Below the pieces are notes generated by a model. It was not told the DNA's origin, ran no database searches, and saw only the letters and a list, made by a program, of their open reading frames with translations. A stretch of 64,000 bases of DNA from NCBI GenBank assembly GCA_014338405.1, contig JTDE01001527.1:40566-104565 (forward strand). Direction: 5' to 3'. Every line of letters starts with the position of its first letter. Within the stretch, counting starts at the first letter, position 1. The position numbers were made by a program, and so were the translations under genes. This DNA is from Paragonimus skrjabini miyazakii. Its lineage: Eukaryota; Platyhelminthes; Trematoda; Plagiorchiida; Troglotrematidae. This document shows, one piece after another, positions 11,516-24,900 of the stretch.

Positions 11516-12839
11516 GTAACGGTGATCCTAAATTAATCGTTTATCTGTCAGTATTAATTTCTGTCATGACTTACCAGATCACTCAACAAGCTCAAGTGAT
11601 CTTGTGGTCTTTTCATAACAACCTGTTTTACGTGAATAACATATGGTGGAGATGCAGTGATTACAATGTCATTCAGCCAAACACCTCCAGAAATAGATAT
11701 GTCAGAAAGAAGAATAGAGTTTTCGTCTAGAAAACTACGCAGGCAAGTGAACCACCTACACAATAAAGATTTGAGGCATGCTTCCAACACTTTGAAACGT
11801 TCCGACAAAGTCGCCTTGCTGATCAAATAATCTCAAGTTGACGAAAAATCTAACAAATCACTAAGTCTTGGAACCTTGGTATTTTACGGATCATCACATA
11901 TTGGCTATCCGATATGAGTTGTCAATTGTTCACGCAACATATAAAAACAGGATAGCAGTGTTGTCATGTTCATAGTCTGCTAGTGACTCACGAAACACAT
12001 CAGCCCCACATTAACATCATACGCGCAATCGTGGACGAGTGGTTCCGCATTGAGTAATTGGTATCTACGTGGACACCGTGAGCATGGAAGCGATGGGACA
12101 CAACCGTACTGCTTGTATTCGCCTACAGTTATAATCACCCCAAGCAAAACAGAGTAGTCCAACCTAGTTTGCTTAAGTTGAGACCAATTACTGCACCCCA
12201 ATTATTGCAGCCATCCTGGGTTAGAAATTGATAAATCACATATACAGTACTCAGTGATCACCCGCATGGAAGTCGTCATTTTTCCTCGATGCGCGTATAA
12301 TTTTCCGGATGGATACAAGTGTATGCGTGACATTCATATGACTTTCTGTATAAAAATAACGCTCAACCGTATCGTTTGAGTTTGAAATGACAAATTTTGT
12401 AGTGATTATATCGACACCTCTACTTGCTTTTTTTCTGAGACATAATAAGCCGTTTAATAGTGCGGGTTACAACTGAGACTGCCCGGTTATACATCTCCGA
12501 TTAATGGATTCAGCATTGGAAGTAGTTAGGTGAACTGAACAAGTTATCTTGAAAGGAATGATCAACTTACTGCTGACCTAGCCCAACTCTGACTGCACAC
12601 TGGATCCACTTTCATCGGATCCAGCTTGCATGCAAGACTTTAGTATGCAACCCAAACTAACAAAACATCGCAGGTTGCTGCATCTTTCACCAGTTTGAGC
12701 CAAATTTGAAGTCCTGATACCAAACAGTCCAAAATGGGATTCACTCCTAGCGTGGTCTCAACCGTGAAAGTACGTCGGAATCCTCATCTGTTAGTACAGT
12801 GAAAAACGACGACGTTTAAGAGCCGTCACTCGATTGCAG
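11516..12839. other. Intron-like stretch
   Basis: No repeat or gene recognised. Minus-strand frames at 11554-11826 and 11980-12201 have no family signature. Confidence 0.4.
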
Positions 12840-12937
12840 TGGGACAGTTCAACTCATACGGGGGTAATAGTGAATCGCCTCCGGATGCACTGACCGGATT
12901 CACTTCAAAACCCGCGGGTCTCCAGTACGGTACTGCG
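12840..12937 (+). CDS. Exon candidate of the large gene
   Basis: Acceptor cag at 12837-12839, donor GTATAT at 12938; phase 1 in, phase 0 out. It encodes GQFNSYGGNSESPPDALTGF and continues SKPAGLQYGTA, a low-complexity, probably flexible segment rich in S, G and P. It reads on in phase into the next exon. Confidence 0.45.
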
Positions 12938-15900
12938 GTATATTTGCGTATCAGTTTCATTAAGTATTTATCGGAGATCGCAAATCGCGACAATGTATTA
13001 CGCATATACTATAGATGTATCGTCGATCCCGTTCGTGTTATTATACGTTCAGTGCATGACCGTAATTCATTCACAAGAAGTCTCATTATTAGTGTTGGAA
13101 AAATAACCGTTGTCATTTGGAATATTTAACAATGAGTATTGCACTCCGTACTGCATCTCATTTACATACGACAAAAATCAAGAACTGCGTTAAACCCTTT
13201 GATGCTGTTAACACGACGTAACCAACCGCCACTTATCCTATTCTGGATGCGTCACAAAACGAGTACATTTCAATTCTCTCGTCGGTAAATGTCTGAAAAA
13301 CGTAGTGAGCCAATTCAACTAATTCAACCGTTAGAATATGATGTAGACAGTTTTCCCAGGACGTACAACAAACGGCGGTAGCACGCTTTTCCAACCAAGG
13401 CTACAACCACGAAGGCCTGGCAGCAGTTTACGAGATGAAAGAATTATCGGTGGAGTTAATACAGTAGGCTTATATATGGGAGAATCTCATTTCAATAAAT
13501 CAATCTCGGCTGTTCAAATCTACCCGGAGATTTCATCAAAAGTCAAAACAGAGTGAACAGGCGTCTTTCTGCTGTGAAATCTTCGGGCCAAATACAACAC
13601 AATAAATATGAAATTAATTGTCAAGTCAGGATTTTGTGGAACCAAATGGAGTGTGTATCTAGTGTAATTTGAGGATTACGGACATAGTTACTGTGGTGCC
13701 GTGTAAAGTGGTCCAACGATTGCAGGCCATGAGAACTTCTGTGCTTGAACAAAAACTTCTGTGCACACAGATTAGGGTTTTCCAATCGGATTCTGATCAC
13801 ATCTACAACAGCCAATATACAACATTTCACAGCTCTGACGTGAACACGTGTGACACGGTGGATCGGCTTGAAAGCAACATCCACATTGACTCTGTGATCC
13901 TTGTCCACTAGGTGGGGGCAAAGTCGCGCTGGAAATCCCGGTATGATAAGCACCTGAACACGATTTCGAAAATGACGTTTGTCAGTTATAAAACTGTACG
14001 TCAAACCTAAGGTTTCCCAACAATCGAGTATCTGTATGACCAAACCGACAATTTTGTATAGCCTATCCTTCTATGACTAATATACAACGACTTTGGCGCT
14101 AATAGGCCTCCTCGTTGTAAGACGAAATCCAACCCGTGCAACAAGAAGGAAGTTCTCCTATAACATATACCAATTAAGTGATGGTTTCAGGTGATAGTAT
14201 CCGTGTAGAAATACTCATTTTAGGCTGAGGAAGTTAATGCCCATAATCAGCAACAGCATACTGTAGCGCAAAGTTAGTAAATCTGGGTGAGAATGACGTT
14301 CACCTCGTACATTTGAGGAGACGCATCCAAAGGAGACCAGCTATTCACCTTGAGGCTCAACGCTCACCTACCGTGTCCAGAAATCAGAACTTGAGATATT
14401 TCACTGGTATTTGTCGTGAAAGCTTCTTCAAGGTGTAAGTAGTATTAAACAAATTGTGGAGAAATAAATAATTAGCAGTACTTGGCAGGACCAACCCGAA
14501 CCGACTGGTTACACCATAAGTCACGTATACGTTCCACCAAATATCCATAAGCCGTAACAGTCATCCAGACCTGCTTTCAATACTTACAATTAACCTAAAC
14601 ATACAACAGAAAAATAGGCAGCATAACGGCTTGCATCCGTTTGTCAGCATTTTTCTACCTATTACCGAAGTTACCGCTTCGACTTTGGTGTTAGGTTAGA
14701 AATGACTGATATTTGTGCAGGATACATGTGATACCTAGACAGCTTCTCACTGCTCGCAATGCTAGAAGCAATTAGTTCTGTTTGCATATATGCCACAGGT
14801 TGCACACTAACCTAAATACACCAATATTAATGCTTAAAGAACTTCTACTATGCTATGTACTCACCAGGTAATTCATGTTTAAAGGCTAATAGACAGAATG
14901 GCGATGGAATACACATTAGATCTATCACTACTAAATATCTTACTCGGAAAACTGCAAATCAAAATCAAACCACGCAGTTGAAATTGTTTCTTTCGGCAAT
15001 ACATAATTCATATCTTTGCCCCGTGTACCTCAGACCATGTATTAACAGGTGCTGTGTAACCATTTAATCAAATGTATCACCGTGTCACATTAAGTTTTGA
15101 GACTCTGTCAGATAATGCCATATAATCCGTAGATGTATTCGTGAAAAAGCAACCGGAGGGTACCCAACAATGTCTAATTGATCACTGTGAACCATAAATA
15201 GTTAGAAGCGTTTAGTTGTTGGAACAAAAGTTCAGCTCATTGAAAAATGAATTGAGAATATCACAACGTTACGAGCAAGTTATGATGCTCTACGTTTCAA
15301 CAACCTCGGATGGCTTTTCTCAGGAGCGTTGTGATCTCATTCCTTCCATCAATAACATGTTAAACACGACACTTAAACTGTTTGACTTCATTCGTACGAA
15401 TTCCGGTGTAGATATCTTGAAGAAGTTTAGCTTAATTCAGTTTTACTACTCATAAGTGATATTGTGAAACAGAGATTTAAGGGACGACTTTATCAGACTC
15501 TTAGATGAACGCTCACGATGGCAACATTACTTGAAGGGTTCAACACTCTCTTTGTTTATTTTATACCTGAAAAGCAACTTGCCTTACCTGCACCACGCCA
15601 TGCCGTTGTACAACGGACTATGTGCGTTGGAAGATTAGATGTTTGATCAACCCAATCAAAAGAAATTTCCAGGCTCTGAATAGATTTTCCTATGAACCTT
15701 AACAATGCAATAGCTGCACATTTTGCGGATTTGTTTTACGGTGTTGATACCGAACAATCTATTACTTTAGGCTACAATGTTCCGACCAACCTTCCAAAGC
15801 TGATCATATAGCGAAAACCTGCTGACTATGAATAAACTACGTACTTATGAACATGCATACTGAGTAGTTATCAGATGAATCCCTTGTTCGCCGAGGACAT

Positions 15901-18900
15901 AAAACAGACAAAATTTACCTAGCAGATATTAATACGAAAAAACAAGACACAAACCCTAATAAGCATGTTAAGTCAGAAGTGTGTGTCAAGCTGCACTCAA
16001 TTTGCTCACTGACCCTTGCAACATGCATAAAGTCAATGACGCTAATTAATGTAAATTGTAATCGATTGCTAACTACTCACCCTACTTCTTGGAGTACTTC
16101 CGAAAACCGTGGTAAGACCAACGGACAGCAAACTTAGTACCAAATCTTTGATGCGAATGCTTGGTCACTGCTTGCACACCGTGTTGAATGATATAACGTA
16201 TTTGTATTTTACTATTCATACGCGATAATATTGGACTAATTAGGCCCTGATGAAGACATCCTAACCAAGAATCCTCCAATATTCCCTGAAAAACTTTCGC
16301 CTTGTGGATGTCGTACTGCCATCAAAAAAGAGCTCCTTTTTGTGCACTATAACCATCAAGAACAGGTGAACCACGAAAACCGTAGGCGAGAAGCATCTAT
16401 GACTCACCCCAGTAAAACAGAAACGAGTGTACGGTTGAGTCGCAAACGTTGCTGCTTGTTGTGAAGTGAAGGTCGAGCCAGAATCAGAGCCCATTCATGG
16501 TAATTATAAATACCGGAGCTTTAGCCATGTGTCGATTCTTTTATCTTAATGAACTGCTGGCTGGCACACTCAGGAATCTGAACACCGTATCATGTCAAAT
16601 ACAAATTTTTAACAAAAGTAGCGATGGTGTGCACGTCCTTCTAACTGTGAAAGAACGAAGTTGTACTTTGTTGGCGCAAAACCCATTCCACCTCGTGAAA
16701 CTTCAAGCAAGTCTTACGAGCGAGTCTCATGATCTGCGGAAGTGGCGAGCTCTGCCAACAATTGTGGCAATATCATATGCTTGGTTTGCGACGGTGTTTT
16801 GTCTCTCAAAAGACGCCAGGTTTTAAAATCACATCTATGAATGTATGTAGAACTTGGTAGAAGTAGTAGAATGCTAATAATACTACATGCGGGAGATTTC
16901 AACCTGTTCTCTTAAACCATGCAACAAACCATCCTCATTTAACAAGCAGGGCTGAAAGAAAATCAAAAGTCTGGCATAAAACCGACTCAGTTTGATCCAC
17001 TAGACCTCCATCAACAAACAATTAGAATGTACTTCCCTTTACCATGGAGTAAGTCCGATTCACCTAGCTGAGTATCTGTCCTGACCAAGTGTTTGGGTGA
17101 GTCTGAAGTGGTACAACTAAGATACCTGATTGCCCGTGAGTATAAAATTTAAGAACAGTAAAATATGCTGTGTTGTTTTTGGCAACCCCTTGAGTTAAAA
17201 CTTTCTGATTATCGTTCAAAACACTATTTGCGATAAAGAATTTACAATGCCCTCACAGCAATTTATTGCAGACTTTTAATCACTCAAAACTCAAGAACTC
17301 AAGATGTTCGAAAACATATCACACCTAATCAACTTTTTACTATTAATAGGGTTCCGGCTGAAGTTATCGGAACAAACTGACGATAAACAACATGGAGGTT
17401 GGAGTGGATTTCTAGAAGATTGGGAAGTTCCCAACAAGGACATTACAGACCTGTGTTTGAGGGTGAGTTACAAAGTGTGCTGCCAGTAAACAATACATAA
17501 AAACTACATCGGATGCAAAATATAATGTGGATCTCACCACTGTCAACCTGACGAGATTTCGTAACATTGTGACTCAACGTGCCGCATTAGTATTTAGCAG
17601 ATTGAGACCTAGGGAAAAACTTATCTTCGACTTGATTTTTGGGATACCTATTGGCATTCCACTGGATGGTCGTCTCCTTAGAAATGGAGAATAAAACACC
17701 AACAAATTTGTTCCTTTTAGGCTAAAAAGAGCATGCTGTAAATCAACTAGCAAATTCTGTAGGACCATTCTGCGATGGCGACGTAGGAGAATAGTTTCGA
17801 ATTTTGGACAGCAAAGAGGACATTGTCTGCATTTTATTACACAAACTCATCCACGAAAATGCGCAAGGGACTCGCATAAAAGAAACAAATAAAAAATGTT
17901 GCCTATTGGAAAACATACAGTGATGTGCATGTAATGGGTTGGCAATTTGTACGGATGTGATGTTAGCAGTTCTCTATCAGTCAAAAGAGTATTCTGCACG
18001 TAATGCATCCTGTAAATTGGCAAGATGTCTACAGCAGTTTTGCCACGGCAATTTATGTCATGCCAGCAACTGTCTGACCAATCGTGCTGGCAAATCAGAC
18101 GAGGTAGATGGCAGTTATGATCCTACTGTGCAACAATGTTCTTTCTAAAATTACAGCCATAAACAGCAAGCTTTTTTTACTATGCGGCTATCTGTCTTCC
18201 CTTTGCTCTAACACTGTCTGGAACTGATTTTTCAACCATGAAGTTTGCTGCTTTTATCGGATGGAATGCTTTTGGTCATTGCGCGGCACTGACTGAAGCA
18301 ATCCGCTGTGAAAGACTTCTTTCATATTTGTTTCGGCGCCGGAATGCTTTCACATTTCTCCTCTGGAAATACCTACCAAAATTATGTCGCTGAGCTACTG
18401 ACGGTAATTAAGTATGGCGTGGGTGCCAAGTTTGTCACATGTGGGATTTCACGGGAGACGGGCTACTCAATAAAGTTCGCTGATTCACAGGTAATTTGTG
18501 GTGTTATCTAACAGAGAAATTCCGAAATCCATCCGATGATAACCGATGCAAGTCTAGATCGCTGTTTATGCACTGACAGCAGATAATGATTCAAGAAAAC
18601 CGTTGCATCACTATATTTTTGATGTTATGTTTACTCAGATACTTCCCGTTCGTGCATGTTTTTGTTTCATCCGGAAAACGGTGGGTTAGAGAGAAAAGAC
18701 ATTCCTTGAGTGACAGTCAACAAATTGACTTTTTTAATGGGTTCGGTAAATCCGATTGTAACCGCAGATCGGCATACAGGACAGAATGAAAATGGAATTA
18801 CCGGAGCGATTATCATTTGTTTTGTTTCTGAATCCTTGAAACATTGAGTCGCCTTTAGCAGCTACACAAAAAAATGAGTAAAGATGTACGTCGCAAAATG

Positions 18901-21900
18901 CTAACGTTTCGTTTTTCATCAGTCGACAAGTAAAGTGTGAGGAACATATAGATCAGTCCAACAGAGACGAACAAGGAATGGACACCAATGTATTCAATCA
19001 ATGAAGTATTAAGCCAAAAACATGACGTTTAAATAACTTTGCCCACACAACATCGAATGGTGATCTGGAATAAACGTATCTTCGATAAACTCCAGTATAT
19101 TTATCTTGTGATTATTTTATCGTATATTGAACGGGTTAGGTGGGTCTATTTCGACGATTGTTGTCATCTGTTTGGTAATCGATGATGTAACATTTCGTGC
19201 TGCGTGTTCTCCGGTTTGAGATTAATTCTCCATCAGTCATGTTGGCCATTTCGCTACATGTTTTCCTACTTGCTACAGTAGCTGTTGAACTGTTTTATTA
19301 ATGTTGGCGTCAGTACAACAGGAAGTAAAACGATGACGGGTATCACAGTCAAATTAATTGCGCCGGTCTATATGTAGAGCTGGTCGTTTGGTAGTCTGGT
19401 CTGGCCGCAAACGTACTGCATCATACGTAAGAGATAAAGTAGAATACAGCTTGTGCTTCATATTGATCAGATAATTAGCTATAAATTGTGAAACTAGAAC
19501 CATAATCCAGAACCGTTTGAACCAGAATTATTTCACTTATTCACTGTATGCCGAATTCCTGTGCATTTTTCTTAATTTCCGCTTGCTAGTAACGATTTCT
19601 TTATATCTCTTTCTTTTTCTACAAGGCGTTAGATTCGCAAATATGTCCAGATTTCTAACAAAGGGTTTTCAGTAGATCTTGTCTATGTACTGTTGAGGGA
19701 ATATTGAAAAATTGAGGAGATTACATTCTCATTATGCTTCAAGATAGGCCGAAAAATGTGACGTGTCCTGTTCGCATCTCGTGATGAGCACATACAAAAT
19801 GAAAACTCTTTTTCGATTCATAATCATGAGGTAAAGTTAGACTGCGATGAATATTTTGAACTGACTGGAAGCAAGTCAAAGTGATCAGCGTTGTTGTGAG
19901 CCAAAATCTCACCAATGCATCTTTCGCATGGTGGGGTTTGAAAATATAATGTGGGATTTTGGAGCTCAATCATACTCAGAAACGTGTTTCTAAGGTTTGG
20001 GCTCGACAAACCACCGTAAAATGTCATACCTGAATTGTGCAAGGTGAAAACAGACATATCACAATTCTGATCTAAGATACAATCAAACAGTTATAAAAAA
20101 AGAAACCAACGTAGATTGATTGCACAACTTCTGAACTTCTCGAAAAGTAATACAACGTCTCTGTCAACAAAAGGAATAAGCTAAACAGTGGAGAAACAAC
20201 AATCTACTGACGAAAACAAACTAAATGCCAGATCATTTCTACAAGCGGCGCCTCTCAACTGTTGGTATATGTCATCCACAGGCAAGGAACTTCGATTGGC
20301 TTATTTATTGACTCCTTCCTGTTTAGAGGTGAAAAGTGGTCAGACAAAAATCACCCGTTTTATAACGGCAAAGCTCAGAGAGACAAAGAAGAATTAGCTA
20401 CACTTCTCCTCTTCATTTTTCGACAAAACTACTGTTGACTCACTTGTTGACGGGACTCATAATTATATGCAGCTGTTAATGTATTGGGTTTGTTTTATTG
20501 AGACATCTCAAACGAAACTCATCACAGCGACAATTCCGATGCTTCTGTCTGTGGTAATTCAGCTGCCACCACGTTTTCCGGTGGTGCTTAAAGCTCATTG
20601 GGCCGCACCTTATAAGAAATATATGTAGTCCTTTAATCAACTAAATGGAAGTTTAAGCCGTCGACCCGCAAAATTGTTCACTCCTTCATTGGTAGCAAAA
20701 CCAATACACTCACCTTAATTTCTATATAATTAGATCCGCTGTTGAAGCTGTCATCTTTTTAGAGGACTCTCAACTAACCCATTCAGAATGCCAAACATCA
20801 TTTAACTCGAGTAAAAATTCGTTGCATTAAATCTAGATTGATAAGTCTGAATCAGTAAAGGATGCTCTTGCTAATCAACATAATATGGTTCCATTTTGAT
20901 TGTTTGATTTTCAAATGTATGGCCTACATTCTGATCGACAGCCCAGGTGTATGAGTATCATTACATTTTATAGCCAGACTTGGTTGTTTTGCGCCGCTAA
21001 AGCTAGGAGTGCTATACTGACCGTTCGTCAGATGAATGTTCTAATGTCAACATAAGGTCGAAAACATTCGATGGGCTGAAATACCAAATACGAGATGAGA
21101 TTGAACGAGGCTTTTGATACTCCCACGATATTATTCAGTTGTCAAATGTCCTGCAGTTGAGAACCTTTCCTACCTCAGAGGCGAAAACAGGACACATCCA
21201 GTAGGGTTCATTCATATTTTGTAGTTTGTGTATAACTCTCAACATTTAGGGCAAACCACTGAGGTACCAGTCATACCTTGTTGAAAATGATAAGTATTCT
21301 TTAATCTGTTGATTAAAATATCATAATCTTCCATTGCGTTGAAATAGAAGTCTTTCGTACGTTGTATCTACCCGAGCACAATAACGTACTCTTTCCAGGC
21401 CTTCGTTCGGTTCAAAAGTCAACGAAATGATATCCAGAATTCCTACTGTCTTCTGCCTTATTTAGAAGGGTCCCCATACAGCCTCAACTATTAAGCGGTC
21501 CATCTTCTGTGTTTCTATTCCAGTAGTACGCAAGAGACGGCGCATTCTCATGCACTGAGCTACGACAAACGGAAAATTCACCATAATCATCATGACAGTT
21601 CACATCTGCAGTGAAAAACTCACTGGTGTTTATTAGCTTCGTTTGCCACGTGGTTGACGAAATATATTTACACTTCGCCAGTATGTGTACCTATCTACTT
21701 TCTGAGCCATATTTATATTTGCGAATCAAAGCACTGCACACAAGCGAAAGTCGTTGAGCGTTCATTTATGATAATTTGGTCGTGCCTAATGTGAAGTCAA
21801 TGGTGCAGTGGTAAACACGGTTGCCTCATGAAATACGTGGCCGGAGTTCTAGTTCCAGCCATGGAAAGGATGTGCACTCCTGACGAGCTCAAGTCCAGTC

Positions 21901-24900
21901 TAGTGCTTGTTTGCGAAAGGGATTGACTGGATAGTCTATGGGAATGCGACAGCTGCGATCAACTGTGTGTGATGTTCAATCTATGTGAAAAACACTTACT
22001 GAATCAACATTCTGGGGACAATTAATTCATTTTCAAGTTGTTGGCCCCGCTCGCCTTGATATCACTAGACATCAAGATCGTTTTAAACAGTAGTTAAACA
22101 GCCAGTCAATGTAACTTCTTGAAATCTATGCGAGGTGAAATAGATGATATATTGAGCCGTTAGCTTATCTCCTTGGTACACTTATCCCACAAACTCCAAT
22201 AGTACATATTCATCCGTGAAGAATCATATCCTGTGTGTCATATCCGAGACCGAACGAATGTTTTAAACAGTTATAATCGCTTTATGATGCTTGCATGATC
22301 ATCTCATTGAACGATCAACTTCTTTATCTCACTGGTTTTTCGAAAGATTTTGAAAGATCATCGTGCCGCGCCAAGAATAATCATTCATACCATCTAAGAC
22401 CATACACGAACACTTTTAAGTTCACCCATCAATTAGGGTTACGACCATCCTCCTTAGAACTACAAATTCTTTCAAGTCCCAGAGGCCTTCGTCCACAAGT
22501 GACCATGTCCGTGCCACATCCCTCAATCAGCTGATAATTATTACATTCAACAAGGAAAGTCAAAGTACCGAGCAGCATTAAAAATGTGCATTGAGCGCAC
22601 AGAGAAGATGACGTCAATTTTCACTGAAAAAAGAAACAGGATCACTACAGTGTTATTGTGCATGTGCAATGTTATTACTACTGATGAATAATTATGGCAG
22701 GAAAATTATTTTTATATATTGCCGTGCAACAGCATCTTCGGACCTGTTGATTACTCAACAGTCATTTGTATACATCGCCCTGAATGTCAAACAATAATAA
22801 TTTTCAATTTGAACATCACCACCAATTGATCGCAGCTGTCGAATTCCCATAGACTGTCCAGTCGGCCCCTTTCAAACAGCGGAAGCACTAGACTCGAGTT
22901 TCGCTCTTATTAGAGCTCGTCAGTAGTGTATATCATCGTCACTGTCGGGACTTGAACTACGGACACGCTGTTCATGAAGCAACCGTGTTTACCACTGCGC
23001 ATTAGGCACGACCGAATTATCATAAGTGAACACTCAACCACTTTCGCTTATGAGTAATGATCAGGTTGCCCGATCGTCTCGAAATGGAGACACAGTTACT
23101 GTCTGTTAACTACAATCGATAACCCCGCGATTTGGACTTCCTAGACAAGTCGAAATCTCCGATCTCATTGAATCTACTAGGCGATAATTTCCATTACTTT
23201 CAAATCGTTCAGCTTTGCGTTCTCGAGACAAGCTAGGATAGAGGAATAGCGGAATAAAGGCTTCTTGCACTAATTACCATTTCGTTTGCAGACATCAAGC
23301 AAATCTGGTCCAACTACTGTTGTGTGGACAAAACGATTAACGATATTACGCAAGCCAAACGCTTAAATTCTAAGTGGCAAAATCGGTTTGAGCTAGTAAT
23401 TCAGAATTTTGAGAGCATATTTACACTCCTCTGTCGCGACTATTTATCAGTCTGCTGACAGCTCATATTCAGATAACCATGACTTTTGCGAATAATTGTT
23501 TTTTTTTGAAACCGCTTCCAAGAAGAGGTTTTGCAATAGCTAAATTTTATCATGTACCCCTACTGTGGTGTAGATAACGCAGTTCGCGTTTATTTCAACC
23601 TACATATAAAGGGCAGTTAGCCCCGAAAGCTTAATCTTTGACCCGCCCAACTTATAAACCTGGGTTAATGATCTGAAATAAATGTAGGTAATCTTCCTCA
23701 CTGAACATCAGTACTTTACCAGCCGATTAATCCGTACATGAACCCACCAGATCAGCTCATGTAAAACGTAACCTGCTACTTCAAAATGAGTTAGTCAAAG
23801 TCACACGCAACAGTTACTTAAACAATTCACGGTACTGTCCGAAACTAAATTGCTGTTTCAAAATGACCGGATAAAATTTATTGATATTCATTTGATTGTT
23901 TTGCTTAACTTCAAAGTACGTACATCTCTCCTGGTCACCTTGTAGATACCCACAGCGCTCAAAGCAGCAAGCAAACTTCATTCGTCAGCTCTGTTGACGT
24001 GTTCACAATCTCCTTCTGTAAAAATTGCCAGTTATAATACCACGATAGATTTGTACTTCTATCGGGAACTGTACATGAACTATTCGATAAACTCGCACTG
24101 CATTACACAACTGGCAAATGAACTAGCAGTGATGCTCAATTCACCACCCAAACGTCAAAATGTGCAAACAATTATTGTTGAAGGTGAGTATAGAATGTGT
24201 ACATTATACTAATTTTAATTATCATACGGCACAATATTTTTGGCAATCGTTACACAGTTCGTTTGCAATGGGGTATTCATACGTTACTCATACAAAAAGT
24301 CTTTAGTTTGACAGTCGTTTTAGGGATATAAGTTGACCACATGTACTTAACTAGACTCAGAATTTGCGTGTCAAATACTTCTCGTGATGAAATATGCTCC
24401 AATAGTGTGTATACAGCCTGAGGGATCACATGTTCTGCAGGTACTACTTTGGAATCTTTTTCATATTCTGCAATGTTGATAAAAATAAAGTCACCGAATA
24501 CGTTGAAACTGATTGCACATGCATTTCGTCTCATAATTATAGGAGAAATTTGCCATGACCAGTTAATATCAAATCTGTGTAAAAACACGCTAACTGCATG
24601 CAAGACTTTCAAATGTGACATTTTTCAACGTGTTGCCGAAATGTGTATGAGCGTAATAAAAGACGTTTTTCGTGTCCCATGAGTAGCTGGAAGTCAACGT
24701 ATGAAGTGATTTACAGTCACCTAATATAGTGTACGGTGCTGAGTTTAAGGTGCATTGACTTTTCATTCAGGACTACTTAATGTTGCTCAAGCTCGAACTG
24801 GGAAACCGATGGTTGGCTGTTTTGACCTGAACCCTCTTACATTGCAACACATGCCAGAAGATTCCAGGGTACTTAGTCGGAGGAAGGTAACATTCCACGT

